From Clostridiales bacterium (GTDB lineage Bacteria > Bacillota > Clostridia > Peptostreptococcales > Acidaminobacteraceae): a DNA stretch of 33,121 nucleotides. Below, one piece after another: positions 15,110 to 25,296 of the stretch. A program made the translations under genes and the position numbers. How positions within the stretch are numbered: the stretch's first letter is position 1; each line of letters opens with the position of its first letter. The stretch covers positions 1-33,121 of the forward strand of contig JAIOSU010000067.1 of NCBI GenBank assembly GCA_021107455.1, read 5' to 3'. The notes beneath the pieces are model-generated. The model was given only the letters and a program-made list of their open reading frames with translations. It had not been told where the DNA came from and did not search any database.

Positions 15110-17335
15110 TCAAATCCTCTCGTGAAAGGTTCTGCCTATGACTTCAAGTTGTTGTTCCCTGTTCAGTCTATGAAAATCGACCGCATAACCTGAGACGCGA
15201 ATTGTGAGTGAAGGATGTCTGTCTGGATGCTCCATGGCTTCAATCAATTTATCCTTACTGAGAACATTCACATTGAGATGATGCGCACCAGAGGTAAAAT
15301 AGCCTTCCAGCAATGCGACCAAGTTCGATACTTTGTCGGATTCTGTTCTCCCGAGCGTCCCAGGAGTGACAGAGAACGTGCACGAAATACCGTCTTTACA
15401 GCTTGAATACGGGAGCTTAGCGACGGAGTTGAGTGCTGCAACTGCTCCATTTCTCTCTCTCCCCCGCATAGGATTTGCTCCAGGTGCGAAAGGTTCCCCT
15501 TTTCTTCTTCCATCAGGCGTATTGCCGGTCTTAAGACCATAAACGACATTTGAAGTAATCGTCAACAATGATAGTGTGTGCTCAGAGTTTCTGTAAGTGT
15601 CGTACTTCGACAGTTTTTCATGAAATGACTTTGAAAGAGCTGTTGCAATATGGTCAACACGATCATCATCATTACCGAAGACTGGGAACTCACCTTCATT
15701 AATATAATCAGTGATCCAGCCTTGGTCATTTCTCAAAGGGGTCACTTTTGAATGTTTTATTGCTGAAAGCGAGTCAGCAACCACACTGAGTCCTGCGATT
15801 CCAAAAGCCATATAGCGATGGACATTCGTATCATGCAGAGCCATCTGAGTTTTCTCATAAGCATATTTGTCGTGCATGTAGTGAATCACATTCATGGTGC
15901 CAACATATTGTTCACATAACCAGTCCATATAAAGATCAAAACGTTTCATTACCGAGTCGTAATCAAGAATCTGATCATTCAAGACGTCCATTTTGGGACC
16001 AATTTGCTCTCCAGATATTTCATCATAACCGCCATTGAGTGCGAGCAGGAAAACTTTAGGGAGATTGCATCTGGCTCCAAAGAATTGCATTTCCTTTCCT
16101 ATTCTCATGGCGGATACGCAGCAGGCGATACCGTAATCATCTCCAAAATTCGGCCTCATGAGGTCATCATTTTCATATTGAATTGCATCAGTCTTTATTG
16201 AAATAACCGCGCAATATGCTTTGAAAGGTTCGGGCAGGTCTTTTGACCAAAGGACTGTCAGATTCGGTTCTGGCGCCGCACCTAGATTGACAAGTGTATT
16301 CAAGAATCTAAAGGCATTTTTAGTCACTAGCGTGCCCCCACCTATCGACATTCCACCCACCGCTTCAGTGATCCATAACGGATCTCCTGCGAATAATTCA
16401 TTATAATCCGGCGTTCTGAGTTGTCTGGCCATACGCAATTTAATGATGAAATCATCTATCAGTTCCTGAGCGTCTTTTTCAGAAAGAGCACCACTTAAAA
16501 GGTCTCTTTCGATATAAATATCCAGAAATCCTCCGACTCTTCCGAGCGACATGGCTGCCCCATTTTGCTCTTTTATGGCACCAAGATATCCATAGTATGT
16601 CCATTGTATGGCCTCGAGTGAATTCTCAGCAGGACGTCCTATATCATGTCCATAAGCTTTTGCCATATCTTTCAATTTATCCAGAAAATCAAGTTGCCTG
16701 AAGAGTTCTTCCATCAAACGAATATTCTCTTCATTCATCGGTTGCTCAGACAATTCTTTTTGATCCACTTTTTTGAACTCCACCAACCGATCAATACCAT
16801 AAAGGGCTACTCTGCGGTAATCCCCTATGATGCGTCCTCTTCCATAGGCATCTGGAAGACCAGTGATCAGACCACTTCGTCTCAGTTTTTTCATGGTATC
16901 GCTATAGGCTCTGAATACACCGTCGTTATGTGTTGTCTTGAACGAAAACTGTTCTTCAACCTGGTCTGACAATTTGTACCCATAAGCCTCACAGGCATCT
17001 CTTGCCATTCGTATACCGCCAAAAGGGTTCACACTTCTCTTCAGTGGAGCATCGGTCTGAAGCCCGACTATTTTTTCTAGAGCCTCATCAATAAAGCCAG
17101 GTTCGTAACTGAGTAGACTGGATACCCGCTCGGTGTCAATGTCGAGAACACCGCCTCTCAATTGTTCCTCAGCCATCAGAGACGTCACCTTACCCCAAAG
17201 TATTTCTGTTCGCTCTGTCGGACCCTCCAAAAACGATTCGTCGCCATAATAGGGTGACACGTTGTTTACAATGAAATCTCTGACATCCACTTGTTCCTTC
17301 CACTTGGTTCCCTTAAATCCATTCCATGCCTGCAT
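15110..17335 (-). CDS. pflB: Formate C-acetyltransferase (pyruvate formate-lyase)
   Basis: Glycyl-radical enzyme converting pyruvate and CoA to acetyl-CoA and formate in fermentation. The paired catalytic cysteines are Cys405-Cys406 in [11 protein letters not shown]. The radical glycine is Gly716 in RVSGYAV, 25 residues from the C-terminus. At 741 residues it is full length and intact. AGGAGG precedes the ATG. It lies downstream of a ZTP riboswitch with a terminator and upstream of pflA. Formate made here can feed 10-formyl-tetrahydrofolate and so purine synthesis, which explains the riboswitch. Confidence 0.97.
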   Translation of the reverse strand: MQAWNGFKGTKWKEQVDVRDFIVNNVSPYYGDESFLEGPTERTEILWGKVTSLMAEEQLRGGVLDIDTERVSSLLSYEPGFIDEALEKIVGLQTDAPLKRSVNPFGGIRMARDACEAYGYKLSDQVEEQFSFKTTHNDGVFRAYSDTMKKLRRSGLITGLPDAYGRGRIIGDYRRVALYGIDRLVEFKKVDQKELSEQPMNEENIRLMEELFRQLDFLDKLKDMAKAYGHDIGRPAENSLEAIQWTYYGYLGAIKEQNGAAMSLGRVGGFLDIYIERDLLSGALSEKDAQELIDDFIIKLRMARQLRTPDYNELFAGDPLWITEAVGGMSIGGGTLVTKNAFRFLNTLVNLGAAPEPNLTVLWSKDLPEPFKAYCAVISIKTDAIQYENDDLMRPNFGDDYGIACCVSAMRIGKEMQFFGARCNLPKVFLLALNGGYDEISGEQIGPKMDVLNDQILDYDSVMKRFDLYMDWLCEQYVGTMNVIHYMHDKYAYEKTQMALHDTNVHRYMAFGIAGLSVVADSLSAIKHSKVTPLRNDQGWITDYINEGEFPVFGNDDDRVDHIATALSKSFHEKLSKYDTYRNSEHTLSLLTITSNVVYGLKTGNTPDGRRKGEPFAPGANPMRGRERNGAVAALNSVAKLPYSSCKDGISCTFSVTPGTLGRTESDKVSNLVALLEGYFTSGAHHLNVNVLSKDKLIEAMEHPDRHPSLTIRVSGYAVDFHRLNREQQLEVIGRTFHERI

Positions 17336-17383
17336 TTCTAATTCCTCCTGTCCAATTGGGTTGGTCCAGGTGCGTCAGGCAAT

Positions 17384-17482
17384 AAAAAACCGACACACCT
17401 AGACATATTTATGCCCAGGCGGTCGGCTGTTGATCCTTCTCAATCCCTCGTGGTATTCCACTTTTTCCGCCAGTTTTGAGAA
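17384..17482 (-). promoter_or_regulatory. ZTP (pfl motif) riboswitch with transcription terminator
   Basis: On the minus strand, P1 TTCTCAA pairs with TTGAGAA and encloses ACTGGCGG, the P2 hairpin GTGG-AATA-CCAC and GAGGGA; the 3' domain carries the hallmark CCGCCTGGGCA (17422-17412). The same bases pair with ATGTCTAGGTGTGTCGG to make a terminator stem followed by TTTTTT (17389-17384). Aptamer and terminator are therefore mutually exclusive, giving an ON switch when ZTP/ZMP rises (10-formyl-THF shortage). It begins about 15 bases after the tkt stop and controls pflB-pflA. Confidence 0.88.
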
Positions 17483-17496
17483 TTCTTTTTATTGAT

Positions 17497-19464
17497 TTAT
17501 TTTTTTAAAAGTTTCTTTGATCGAGTTACTACGTTATCCACAGTGAAACCAAAAGCTTCGAAAAGGACTTCTCCTGGTGCAGATGCACCGAAATCTTCCA
17601 TACCGATAACGTCACAAGCGTATTTATGCCATCCAAATGTGCTGGCGGCTTCAATAGCAAGTTTAGGCACACCTTCCAATAAGATTGATCGCTTGTACTC
17701 ATCCGATTGTTTATTGAAGATCTCCTGACAAGGCATTGAAACCACTCTTGCATCAATACCTTCAGCCAATAGAGCTTCCTTCGCATCCACAGCAAGAGCC
17801 ACTTCTGAACCAGTTGCAATCAAAACTAAATCCGCTTTATTTTTTTCTTTTGAGATGACATATGCACCTTTCAGTGCTTCTCTGGAAGAATGCTCTAATT
17901 CACGAAGATTCTGACGCGTCAAAACAAGTGCCGTTGGACAATCTTTAGTCGTCATAGCCACATACCAGGCTGCTGAAACTTCTCTTGCATCTGCTGGTCT
18001 GATGACTTGGATGTTTGGAATTGAACGAAGCATTGGAAGATGATCGACTGGCTGGTGCGTTGGACCATCTTCTCCTACTCCAATACTATCATGAGTAAGA
18101 ATATAAGTCACAGGTAATTTCATAAGTGCCGCTAAACGAATCGCCGGCTTCATATAATCTGTGAATACGAAGAATGTTGCCGCATATGCTTTGAGGCCAC
18201 CATGCGCCTGGATTCCATTTACAATAGCAGTCATAGCGTGTTCTCTTACACCAAAGTGTAAGTTGGATCCATGACGTTGATCTGCAAAGAAAGAGTCTCT
18301 CTTTTTCATGTCTGAATTGTTGGATGGAGAGAGGTCCGCTGAACCGCCAAAGAGGTTCGGTACCACATCTGCCAATTTATTGAGCACTTTTCCTGACGAA
18401 CTTCTTGAAGCTGTAGCTTCTGAATAATTCCAAAACTCATCCGATTCAAGGAATTCCATTGGGGCATCTCCACTGAACCATTGCTTGTATGCTGTTGCCA
18501 GTTCAGGATAAGCTTTTTCATATTCTTTGAAAAGTGAGTTCCACTCAGTTTCTTTTTCCGTGAGCTTCACGACTTCATCTTTCAAAAATGCTCTGATATC
18601 TGCTGGGACATCGAATGGTGCTTTGCCTTCCCAACCAGCAAATGCTTTCAGTTCAGCCACACCGTCATCACCTAGTGGTGATCCATGGACTTTATGAGAG
18701 CCTTGCTTTGAGGCAACGCCGAAACCAATTATGGTTTTCACTATGATGATCGAAGGTTTTTCTGTTTCAGCTTTAGCCGCTTCAAGCGCTTCTTGTATAG
18801 CCGCCACATCATTGCCATCTTCAACTGTGAGCACTTGCCAGTGCATAGCTTCGAAGCGCATGCCGACATCTTCAGTGAATGCAAGATCAGTACTACCTTC
18901 AATGGAGATTTTGTTCGAATCGTACATCAAAATGAGTTTGCCGAGTTTTAAAGTACCTGCAAGTGATGCGGCTTCATATGAAATGCCTTCCATCAAACAA
19001 CCGTCGCCTGAAAGTGCAAATGTGTAATGATCTACAATTGGGAATTCCGGTTTGTTGAACTCAGCTGCCAGTCTAGTTTCTGCCATGGCAAATCCAACCG
19101 CATTGGCAAGACCTTGACCTAGTGGACCGGTAGAAATTTCAATCCCTTTTGTATGACCGTATTCCGGGTGTCCCGGAGTTTTACTGCCGAATTGTCTGAA
19201 ATTCTTGATTTCTTCCATCGGGAGGCCATACTCGAATAAATTGAGTAGAGAGTAAATGAGCATGGACCCGTGACCGGCAGAAAGGACAAATCTGTCTCTG
19301 TTATGCCAATCAGGATTGCCAGGACTATGTTTCATGACCTTTGACCATAGTGTGTATGCCATCGGTGCAGCACCAAGCGGAAGACCTGGGTGACCCGAAT
19401 TCGCAGCTTGAACGCCTTCAGCAGAGATAACTCTTATGGCGTTTATAACCTTTGTATCCATCAT
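17497..19464 (-). CDS. tkt: Transketolase
   Basis: Thiamine-diphosphate enzyme exchanging two-carbon units between sugar phosphates in the non-oxidative pentose phosphate pathway. The TPP motif starts at GDGCLMEGISYEAASLAG with the Asn of YDSNKIS; GHGSMLIYSLL and the pyrimidine-domain signature (HDSIGVGEDGPTHQP) are present. It is a full-length single chain of 655 residues, not a split transketolase. The start is ATG 19464 or the next ATG at 19461; the AAAGG ribosome site is 11 bases from the first. It has its own promoter. No terminator other than that of the riboswitch follows, so tkt transcripts may read into pflB when the switch is on. Confidence 0.95.
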   Translation of the reverse strand: MMDTKVINAIRVISAEGVQAANSGHPGLPLGAAPMAYTLWSKVMKHSPGNPDWHNRDRFVLSAGHGSMLIYSLLNLFEYGLPMEEIKNFRQFGSKTPGHPEYGHTKGIEISTGPLGQGLANAVGFAMAETRLAAEFNKPEFPIVDHYTFALSGDGCLMEGISYEAASLAGTLKLGKLILMYDSNKISIEGSTDLAFTEDVGMRFEAMHWQVLTVEDGNDVAAIQEALEAAKAETEKPSIIIVKTIIGFGVASKQGSHKVHGSPLGDDGVAELKAFAGWEGKAPFDVPADIRAFLKDEVVKLTEKETEWNSLFKEYEKAYPELATAYKQWFSGDAPMEFLESDEFWNYSEATASRSSSGKVLNKLADVVPNLFGGSADLSPSNNSDMKKRDSFFADQRHGSNLHFGVREHAMTAIVNGIQAHGGLKAYAATFFVFTDYMKPAIRLAALMKLPVTYILTHDSIGVGEDGPTHQPVDHLPMLRSIPNIQVIRPADAREVSAAWYVAMTTKDCPTALVLTRQNLRELEHSSREALKGAYVISKEKNKADLVLIATGSEVALAVDAKEALLAEGIDARVVSMPCQEIFNKQSDEYKRSILLEGVPKLAIEAASTFGWHKYACDVIGMEDFGASAPGEVLFEAFGFTVDNVVTRSKKLLKK

Positions 19465-19504
19465 ATTGATACCAACCTTTCTTTAACTTAAATATTCCAT
19501 AAAT

Positions 19505-19533
19505 ATTATATAGGTTCTTACTTAGAATAACAA
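19505..19533 (-). promoter_or_regulatory. Promoter of tkt
   Basis: Minus strand: TTGTTA (19533-19528), 17-base spacer, perfect TATAAT (19510-19505); start near 19498. Confidence 0.7.
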
Positions 19534-19546
19534 CCGCTTATTCACA

Positions 19547-19594
19547 CTAAAATGAAAAGAGCGTTCTTGGAATCGATGCCCCTAAACGCTCTTT
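19547..19594 (-). terminator. Terminator after hfq
   Basis: Minus strand: AAAGAGCGTT (19594-19585) pairs perfectly with AACGCTCTTT (19565-19556), with a 19-base loop, followed by a T-rich tail. It ends the miaB-mutS-mutL-miaA-hfq transcript about ten bases after the hfq stop. Confidence 0.75.
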
Positions 19595-19603
19595 CTCTAA
19601 TTA

Positions 19604-19825
19604 TTATGCCTGAAAATTAATCGTTTTCGATGGTATGATTGTTGAAATTGCATGCTTGTAAATCATTTGCTGCTTACCTTCGCTGTCGAGTACAATCGTG
19701 TAGCTGTCAAATCCCTTCACTAATCCTCTGATCTGGTACCCGCTGATCAAAAAAATCGTAATTGGTGTTTGGTCTTTCCTACATTGATTTAAAAATACAT
19801 CTTGCAAATTGATTGTATTTTTCAT
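19604..19825 (-). CDS. hfq: RNA chaperone Hfq
   Basis: Hexameric Sm-like protein that binds small RNAs and mRNAs. At 73 residues it is only the core, without a long C-terminal tail, as usual in Firmicutes. Sm1 is seen as LQDVFLNQ...[25 protein letters not shown] and Sm2 as [14 protein letters not shown], including the conserved YKH. It overlaps the end of miaA by four bases, the classic miaA-hfq arrangement, and is followed by a terminator. A candidate small RNA lies in the same window at 7208-7377. Confidence 0.96.
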   Translation of the reverse strand: MKNTINLQDVFLNQCRKDQTPITIFLISGYQIRGLVKGFDSYTIVLDSEGKQQMIYKHAISTIIPSKTINFQA

Positions 19826-20766
19826 AAATCCCCCTCCTTCTCTCTATTTTTTATCTTTGACAGGATTTCTTCTGTGATGTCCATTACCGATGTGAATTTA
19901 TCAAGGTCAATCCATTCCATATCCTTATAACGTCTGAACCATGTCATTTGTCTTTTGGCATATCTTCTGCTGCTTTGCTTTAAAACAGTCAACATGGTGT
20001 CAAAATCATACTTGTCATCCAGATAATCCAAAACTTCCTTATATCCTATACCCTGCATAGATTGATATCTACCATCTATTCCATCATTTTTTAATTTTTT
20101 TACTTCTTCAAGTAAACCTGATGAAAGCATGATGTCCACGCGCTTGTTGATGCGTCCGTAAAGTTTAAGACGAGAACGGGTGAGTCCAATGATGACCGTA
20201 TCATAATCATCTGTGGGAACCGGATCTGAGGCAAAATCTGACATGGGTTTTCCAGTCAACTTATTGACTTCAAGTGCCCTTATGACTCTTCTCAGATTAT
20301 TGGCATGGATTTTTTCAGCAGCTTCGGGATCGATGGCTTCAAGCATTTGATGCAATGCCTCATTACCTTTTTCCTCAGCGATCTTCTCAAGTGTATTTCT
20401 ATACTCGTCATCTGACTGAGTTTTTCCAAAGTCCATGTCATAAAGCAGCGCATTGACATAGAGCCCGGTACCACCTGCGACGATTGCTGTCTTACCTCTT
20501 GATCTGATTTCCCGAATAACCTCTTTTGCCAGATGAGTATAATCACTGACCGAAAAAGATTTGTCCGGTTCGACGAAATCGAGGAGGTGATGCGGGATGC
20601 CGTCCATTTCTTCCGGTGTAGGTTTAGCTGAACCAATATTCAATTTCTTATAGATTTGAACTGAATCAGCTGAAACGATTTCACCATTCAAAGCTTTTGC
20701 TAGCTGGATGGAAACATCCGTTTTACCTACTGCTGTCGGTCCTACTATGAAAATGACTTTATCCAT
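19822..20766 (-). CDS. miaA: tRNA dimethylallyltransferase MiaA
   Basis: Adds a dimethylallyl group to N6 of A37 in tRNAs reading UNN codons; the product is the substrate of MiaB, encoded at the head of the same cluster. The P-loop GPTAVGKT is at residues 9-16; [33 protein letters not shown] and [13 protein letters not shown] are family signatures. 314 residues, intact. It follows mutL after 64 bases and overlaps hfq by four. Confidence 0.97.
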   Translation of the reverse strand: MDKVIFIVGPTAVGKTDVSIQLAKALNGEIVSADSVQIYKKLNIGSAKPTPEEMDGIPHHLLDFVEPDKSFSVSDYTHLAKEVIREIRSRGKTAIVAGGTGLYVNALLYDMDFGKTQSDDEYRNTLEKIAEEKGNEALHQMLEAIDPEAAEKIHANNLRRVIRALEVNKLTGKPMSDFASDPVPTDDYDTVIIGLTRSRLKLYGRINKRVDIMLSSGLLEEVKKLKNDGIDGRYQSMQGIGYKEVLDYLDDKYDFDTMLTVLKQSSRRYAKRQMTWFRRYKDMEWIDLDKFTSVMDITEEILSKIKNREKEGDL

Positions 20767-20830
20767 AATTATTATACCTGCTTATTATAATATAATTTTG
20801 TCAAAAATGTAACACTATTGACTCTCTTTT

Positions 20831-22630
20831 TCACAATATCCGCTTAAATTTTCTTTCAATCTCATGTTTTCCAAACTGGATGACTATCGGTCTTCCATGC
20901 GGACACGTGTAAGGTGATTCGAGGATCGATAGTTGTTCCACCAACGCGTCGACTTCAATGGACTGGATTATATCATAAGCTTTGATCGCAGCCTTGCACG
21001 CCTTCGAAGCCAATTTTTCCTCAAAATGATCCTCCATGCCCGTTCTAGTTCCTTCAAGAATTTCTGAAAACATCAATTTTGCGCTTTGAATAGAAAGCAG
21101 ACTTGGAATCTCCCTGAGTATAACGGTTGAATTTCCAAACCTCTCGAATTCAAATCCCATATTTGTGATAAAAGATTCCATTTGATCGAGTGAACTCATA
21201 TCCAGGGCATCCAGTTCCACAGTTTCTGGTATCAAAAGTAACTGTGAGGCTATTTCCTGGCTTTTGAAAGCGTGCATGAACTGCTCATAAAGAATCTTCT
21301 CATGGGCTGCATGCTGATCGATCATGACAAGCTGTGAATTTTTTTCAAAAAGGAGATAGGTCTTGTCAAAGACGCCGATAAAATTCAGACCATCATAGAC
21401 GGAATCCTTGATGATTTCAGGAGATTCACGAATCATATCCTCCACAAAAGCATTCATTTGTGAAATGGCTTCAAAATCGACTTTCTCAGGTGTGAATGCC
21501 GGTGGTGAATACTTTGGGGCACTAGTAAATTTCTTTTCAGGTTTGAACACTTCCTGCTCACTTCTTAACGGTTCAGGTTCTACCTTAGGTTTTACAAACA
21601 CTTCTTTTTCACTGAACGTCACACTTGGAACTTGATCGTAAAGATTGAATGATTTTTTCAGTGCCATGTAAATCAATTGCTTGATTTTTCCTTCCTCGTG
21701 AAACTTGATTTCAGTTTTGGCCGGATGAATGTTCACATCCACTGAAGAAGGGGGTACATTTATGAAGAGAAAACACACTGCATGTCTATTGTTCATAAGA
21801 TATGGCTTGTATGCCATTTGTACGACATCTTTGACCACATCGCTCTTCACATACCTACCATTGACAAAAGTCAGCTGATGGCTCTTTGTGCCTTTTGTGT
21901 AATCGAATTTCGAGACAAAGCCATGTATACTGATATCATCTTGCGATTCACTGATTTTATGGAGATGTTTCAGAATCCCTGCTTCATAAATTGAAAAAAT
22001 GGCATTGCCGAGATCTCCTTTGCCCGGAGTATGAAACACGAGTTTATCATCATTCATATATTTAAATGCGATTTCTGGATGGGATATCGCAAGAGTACTG
22101 ACAAGTTCAGTTATGGATCTCCCTTCGGCTTGATCGCTCTTCAAAAATTTAAGTCTGGCTGGTGTGTTGAAAAAAAGGTCTTTTACAAAAATACTCGTCC
22201 CTCGTATGGCACCTACTTCGGACTGCTTTAGGATCTTGCCTCCGGCCGCCTGAATTTTGATACCATATGAATCCCCTTCACACATAGTGATCATCTCAAC
22301 TTGAGAGACGGCACAAATACTTGAAAGTGCTTCTCCTCTAAATCCCAAGCTCTGCGTGTCATAAAGATCTTCAATCGATCTGATCTTACTCGTCGCATGA
22401 CGTTCAAAAACTAGAGTCAAATCCTCAACGTGTATGCCCGAACCGTTGTCAGAAACCCTAATGCTTTTTTTTCCGCCATTTTTGACATCAATGACAATCT
22501 CGTCCGCACCGGCATCAATAGCATTCTCCACCAGTTCCTTCACGACCATGGCCGGTCTCTCTACTACTTCTCCTGCGGCGATTTTACTTGCGGTGAACTC
22601 ATCCAATTTTTGTATCCGTCTCATTTCCAT
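20831..22630 (-). CDS. mutL: DNA mismatch repair protein MutL
   Basis: Couples mismatch recognition by MutS to strand nicking. The N-terminal GHKL ATPase has ELVENAIDAGA, DNGSGI and GFRGEALSSI. The C-terminal half carries the metal-dependent endonuclease motif DQHA(x)2E(x)4E, with Asp438 in DQHAAHEKILYE, and CPHGRPI near the end, so this is a nicking MutL as in bacteria lacking MutH. I chose ATG 22630: GAGG lies five bases upstream and it follows the mutS stop by one base. ATG 22624 is an alternative; an upstream extension to 22669 would lie inside mutS. Confidence 0.96.
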   Translation of the reverse strand: MEMRRIQKLDEFTASKIAAGEVVERPAMVVKELVENAIDAGADEIVIDVKNGGKKSIRVSDNGSGIHVEDLTLVFERHATSKIRSIEDLYDTQSLGFRGEALSSICAVSQVEMITMCEGDSYGIKIQAAGGKILKQSEVGAIRGTSIFVKDLFFNTPARLKFLKSDQAEGRSITELVSTLAISHPEIAFKYMNDDKLVFHTPGKGDLGNAIFSIYEAGILKHLHKISESQDDISIHGFVSKFDYTKGTKSHQLTFVNGRYVKSDVVKDVVQMAYKPYLMNNRHAVCFLFINVPPSSVDVNIHPAKTEIKFHEEGKIKQLIYMALKKSFNLYDQVPSVTFSEKEVFVKPKVEPEPLRSEQEVFKPEKKFTSAPKYSPPAFTPEKVDFEAISQMNAFVEDMIRESPEIIKDSVYDGLNFIGVFDKTYLLFEKNSQLVMIDQHAAHEKILYEQFMHAFKSQEIASQLLLIPETVELDALDMSSLDQMESFITNMGFEFERFGNSTVILREIPSLLSIQSAKLMFSEILEGTRTGMEDHFEEKLASKACKAAIKAYDIIQSIEVDALVEQLSILESPYTCPHGRPIVIQFGKHEIERKFKRIL

Positions 22631-22631
22631 C

Positions 22632-25277
22632 TCAACCTCTTCCTGATTGATCTTTAAAATCAGTGACAATCTTATATAGTGTGTTCATGGCTTCTATAGG
22701 AGTCATCCGATCGATTTCCAATTGGTCGATGAAGCGATAAAGACCTTCTGTTATGGCATATTCAGAGGGCGCCGTCACAAGTTGCTCTTTTGAACCGCTT
22801 TGTTCATCGTGTTCCTTGAGATTTTGAATATTGTTGTTGATGTCATTGATTTCCAGCTTCGCAAGAATTTCTTTAGCCCTCTGGATTACCGGACCCGGCA
22901 CTCCAGCCAACTTGGCCACCTGGATACCAAAACTCTGATTGGCTCCACCTGGCTCGATCTTACGCAGGAATATGATATCGTCCTTTGATTCTTTTACTGC
23001 GATTCTGAAATTTCGAACACCTTCTATACGTCCCTCAAGCTCTGTGAGTTCATGATAATGTGTCGCAAATAAAGTTTTGGCATGAATGCCTGAATGCTTA
23101 GCGATATATTCCACTACACTCCAAGCAATACTCAGACCGTCATAAGTGCTGGTTCCTCTGCCGATCTCATCCAAAATGATCAATGATTTGGGTGTGGCAT
23201 TGTTCAGTATATTCGCGAGCTCGTTCATTTCCACCATGAATGTACTCTGTCCTTGGGACAAATCATCAGATGCACCGACCCTCGTGAATATGCGATCTAC
23301 TATTCCAATCTCAGCTTTTTCCGCAGGGACATAGCATCCGATTTGAGCCATCAGAGTGATGAGCGCCACTTGTCTGAGGTAAGTGGATTTACCAGCCATG
23401 TTGGGTCCGGTGATGATGTAGAACTGATGGCCTTTGTGGTCCAAATGGGTATCGTTTGGCACAAAAATCGTATCATTGAATATCCGTTCAATCACGGGGT
23501 GTCTTCCATGCTTGATCTTAATGGTGGATTGATCACTGATTTTTGGTTTGACATAGCCATATCTATAGCTACACTCTGCAAACGAAAGAAGCGCATCGAG
23601 TGATGCAATCGCATTTGCTGTACGTTTTATTCTCTCAATGTGAACCATGATGTCTTGCTTCAGGTTGCCAAAAAGCTCAAGTTCCAGTCTCCCGATTTTT
23701 TCTTCTGCACCAAGTACAGTCTCTTCCAGCTTTTTAAGTTCGGGAGTGATATACCTTTCCGCATTTGCGAGAGTTTGTTTTCTGATGTATTCCTCGGGTG
23801 CATTTTTGATGCTGCCTTTTGATATTTCGATATAATATCCAAATACTTTATTGAAACCGATTTTCAGGTTTTTGATCCCTGTGCGTTCTCTTTCACTCTG
23901 CTCAATGCCAAGAATCCATTGTTTACCATTGAGCGCAGCATCTCTAAGTTCGTCGAGTTCTTCGTTGAAGCCATTTCGAATGACGCCACCCTCTTTTACT
24001 CCGAATGGTGGTTCATCAATAATGGCTCTTTCAATAAGTTCGTAAACCATTTGAAGCGGATCGATTTCTGAATCAATGGTCTCAAATTCACCAGAGGTCA
24101 AGTCAGAGATATATGCCTTGATGTCAGGTAAAACGAGTAGCGATTGCTTAAGTGCTACGAGGTCTCTTGGATTGACACTGCCATATACCAGTTTGGAGGT
24201 CAAACGTTCAAGGTCGTAGATTTCTTTTAGTAGTGTCCTGAGGTCACTTCTGAGCATCAGGTCATCCACAAGCACTTCCACAGTGTTCAGTCGTTTTTCA
24301 ATACTCTTTTGATTGAGCAGAGGCTCCTCCACCCACGATTTGATCCTTCTGGCTCCCATGGCTGTACAGGTTTTATCGATCACCCATAATAGACTGCCTT
24401 TCTTATCACCTGTCCTCATGGTTTCGACGAGCTCAAGATTGCGTCTGGTGAACTTATCGAGCATCATGAAATACGAATGATTGTACAGTTCTATTCTGGA
24501 AATGTGCATGAGTGGCACTTTTGCGGTTTCTTCCACGTAGGCAAGAAGAGCCCCGCTGGCGCAAAGAGCCACCGGATAATCTGAGAACCCCAATGATTCC
24601 GGTGAATAGACATTCAGTATGCGTTCGATAGTCTTTTCACTTGAATGATTTAAGAACGCATGGTCCATATAAGGAGTGAAGCTGATGTTGTTCGCCTTGA
24701 TATAATCAGATAACTGATGATCCAGTTCACCACTTACAGGATATATGATCTCACTTGGTTCAATCTTCATGACTTCATCCATCAAAATGGAAATGGTGAC
24801 CACTTCTGTGGATTTGAAAGCACCAGTTGTGATATCACAGTATGCAAGCCCATAACCATGTTCGTTTTTAAAGACGGCTGCAATGTAATTGTTGCTCGAG
24901 GCATCCAGCATATCCGGATCAGTGATTGTTCCAGGAGTGACTATTCTCACTACTTCTCTTTTGACGATGCCCTTTGCCAGTGCTGGATCTTCTGTCTGTT
25001 CACAGATGGCGACTTTGATCCCTTTTTCCACCAGTTTCTTGATGTATCCATCCACGGCATGATAAGGAACCCCACAAAGTGGAGCCTTGTCCTCAAGTCC
25101 GCAGTTCCGGGCCGTCAGTGTGATTTCGAGTTCCCTTGCCGCCTTTATGGCATCGTCAAAAAACATCTCGTAGAAATCACCCAAACGATAGAGCAGGATA
25201 TAGTCCATATATTGGTCTTTTATTTCAAAATACTGTTTCATCATCGGTGTTAATTTGGAACGATCCACATTCATCAT
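22632..25277 (-). CDS. mutS: DNA mismatch repair protein MutS
   Basis: Recognises mismatches and small loops. Near the N-terminus, GDFYEMFFDDA contains the Phe-x-Glu that probes the mismatch. The ATPase domain has Walker A GPNMAGKST, the DEIGRGTSTYDG Walker B and signature region, and ATHYHEL. At 881 residues it is full length. AAGGA lies seven bases before ATG 25277. It sits 19 bases after miaB and next to mutL, the usual clostridial order. Confidence 0.97.
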   Translation of the reverse strand: MMNVDRSKLTPMMKQYFEIKDQYMDYILLYRLGDFYEMFFDDAIKAARELEITLTARNCGLEDKAPLCGVPYHAVDGYIKKLVEKGIKVAICEQTEDPALAKGIVKREVVRIVTPGTITDPDMLDASSNNYIAAVFKNEHGYGLAYCDITTGAFKSTEVVTISILMDEVMKIEPSEIIYPVSGELDHQLSDYIKANNISFTPYMDHAFLNHSSEKTIERILNVYSPESLGFSDYPVALCASGALLAYVEETAKVPLMHISRIELYNHSYFMMLDKFTRRNLELVETMRTGDKKGSLLWVIDKTCTAMGARRIKSWVEEPLLNQKSIEKRLNTVEVLVDDLMLRSDLRTLLKEIYDLERLTSKLVYGSVNPRDLVALKQSLLVLPDIKAYISDLTSGEFETIDSEIDPLQMVYELIERAIIDEPPFGVKEGGVIRNGFNEELDELRDAALNGKQWILGIEQSERERTGIKNLKIGFNKVFGYYIEISKGSIKNAPEEYIRKQTLANAERYITPELKKLEETVLGAEEKIGRLELELFGNLKQDIMVHIERIKRTANAIASLDALLSFAECSYRYGYVKPKISDQSTIKIKHGRHPVIERIFNDTIFVPNDTHLDHKGHQFYIITGPNMAGKSTYLRQVALITLMAQIGCYVPAEKAEIGIVDRIFTRVGASDDLSQGQSTFMVEMNELANILNNATPKSLIILDEIGRGTSTYDGLSIAWSVVEYIAKHSGIHAKTLFATHYHELTELEGRIEGVRNFRIAVKESKDDIIFLRKIEPGGANQSFGIQVAKLAGVPGPVIQRAKEILAKLEINDINNNIQNLKEHDEQSGSKEQLVTAPSEYAITEGLYRFIDQLEIDRMTPIEAMNTLYKIVTDFKDQSGRG

Positions 25278-25296
25278 ATTAAGTTCCTTCGATTAA

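Noticed and set aside
24717-25253. 178-residue plus-strand reading frame
   Set aside because: It lies wholly opposite the conserved N-terminal part of mutS and has no ribosome site; such long shadows are common opposite well-biased coding sequence.
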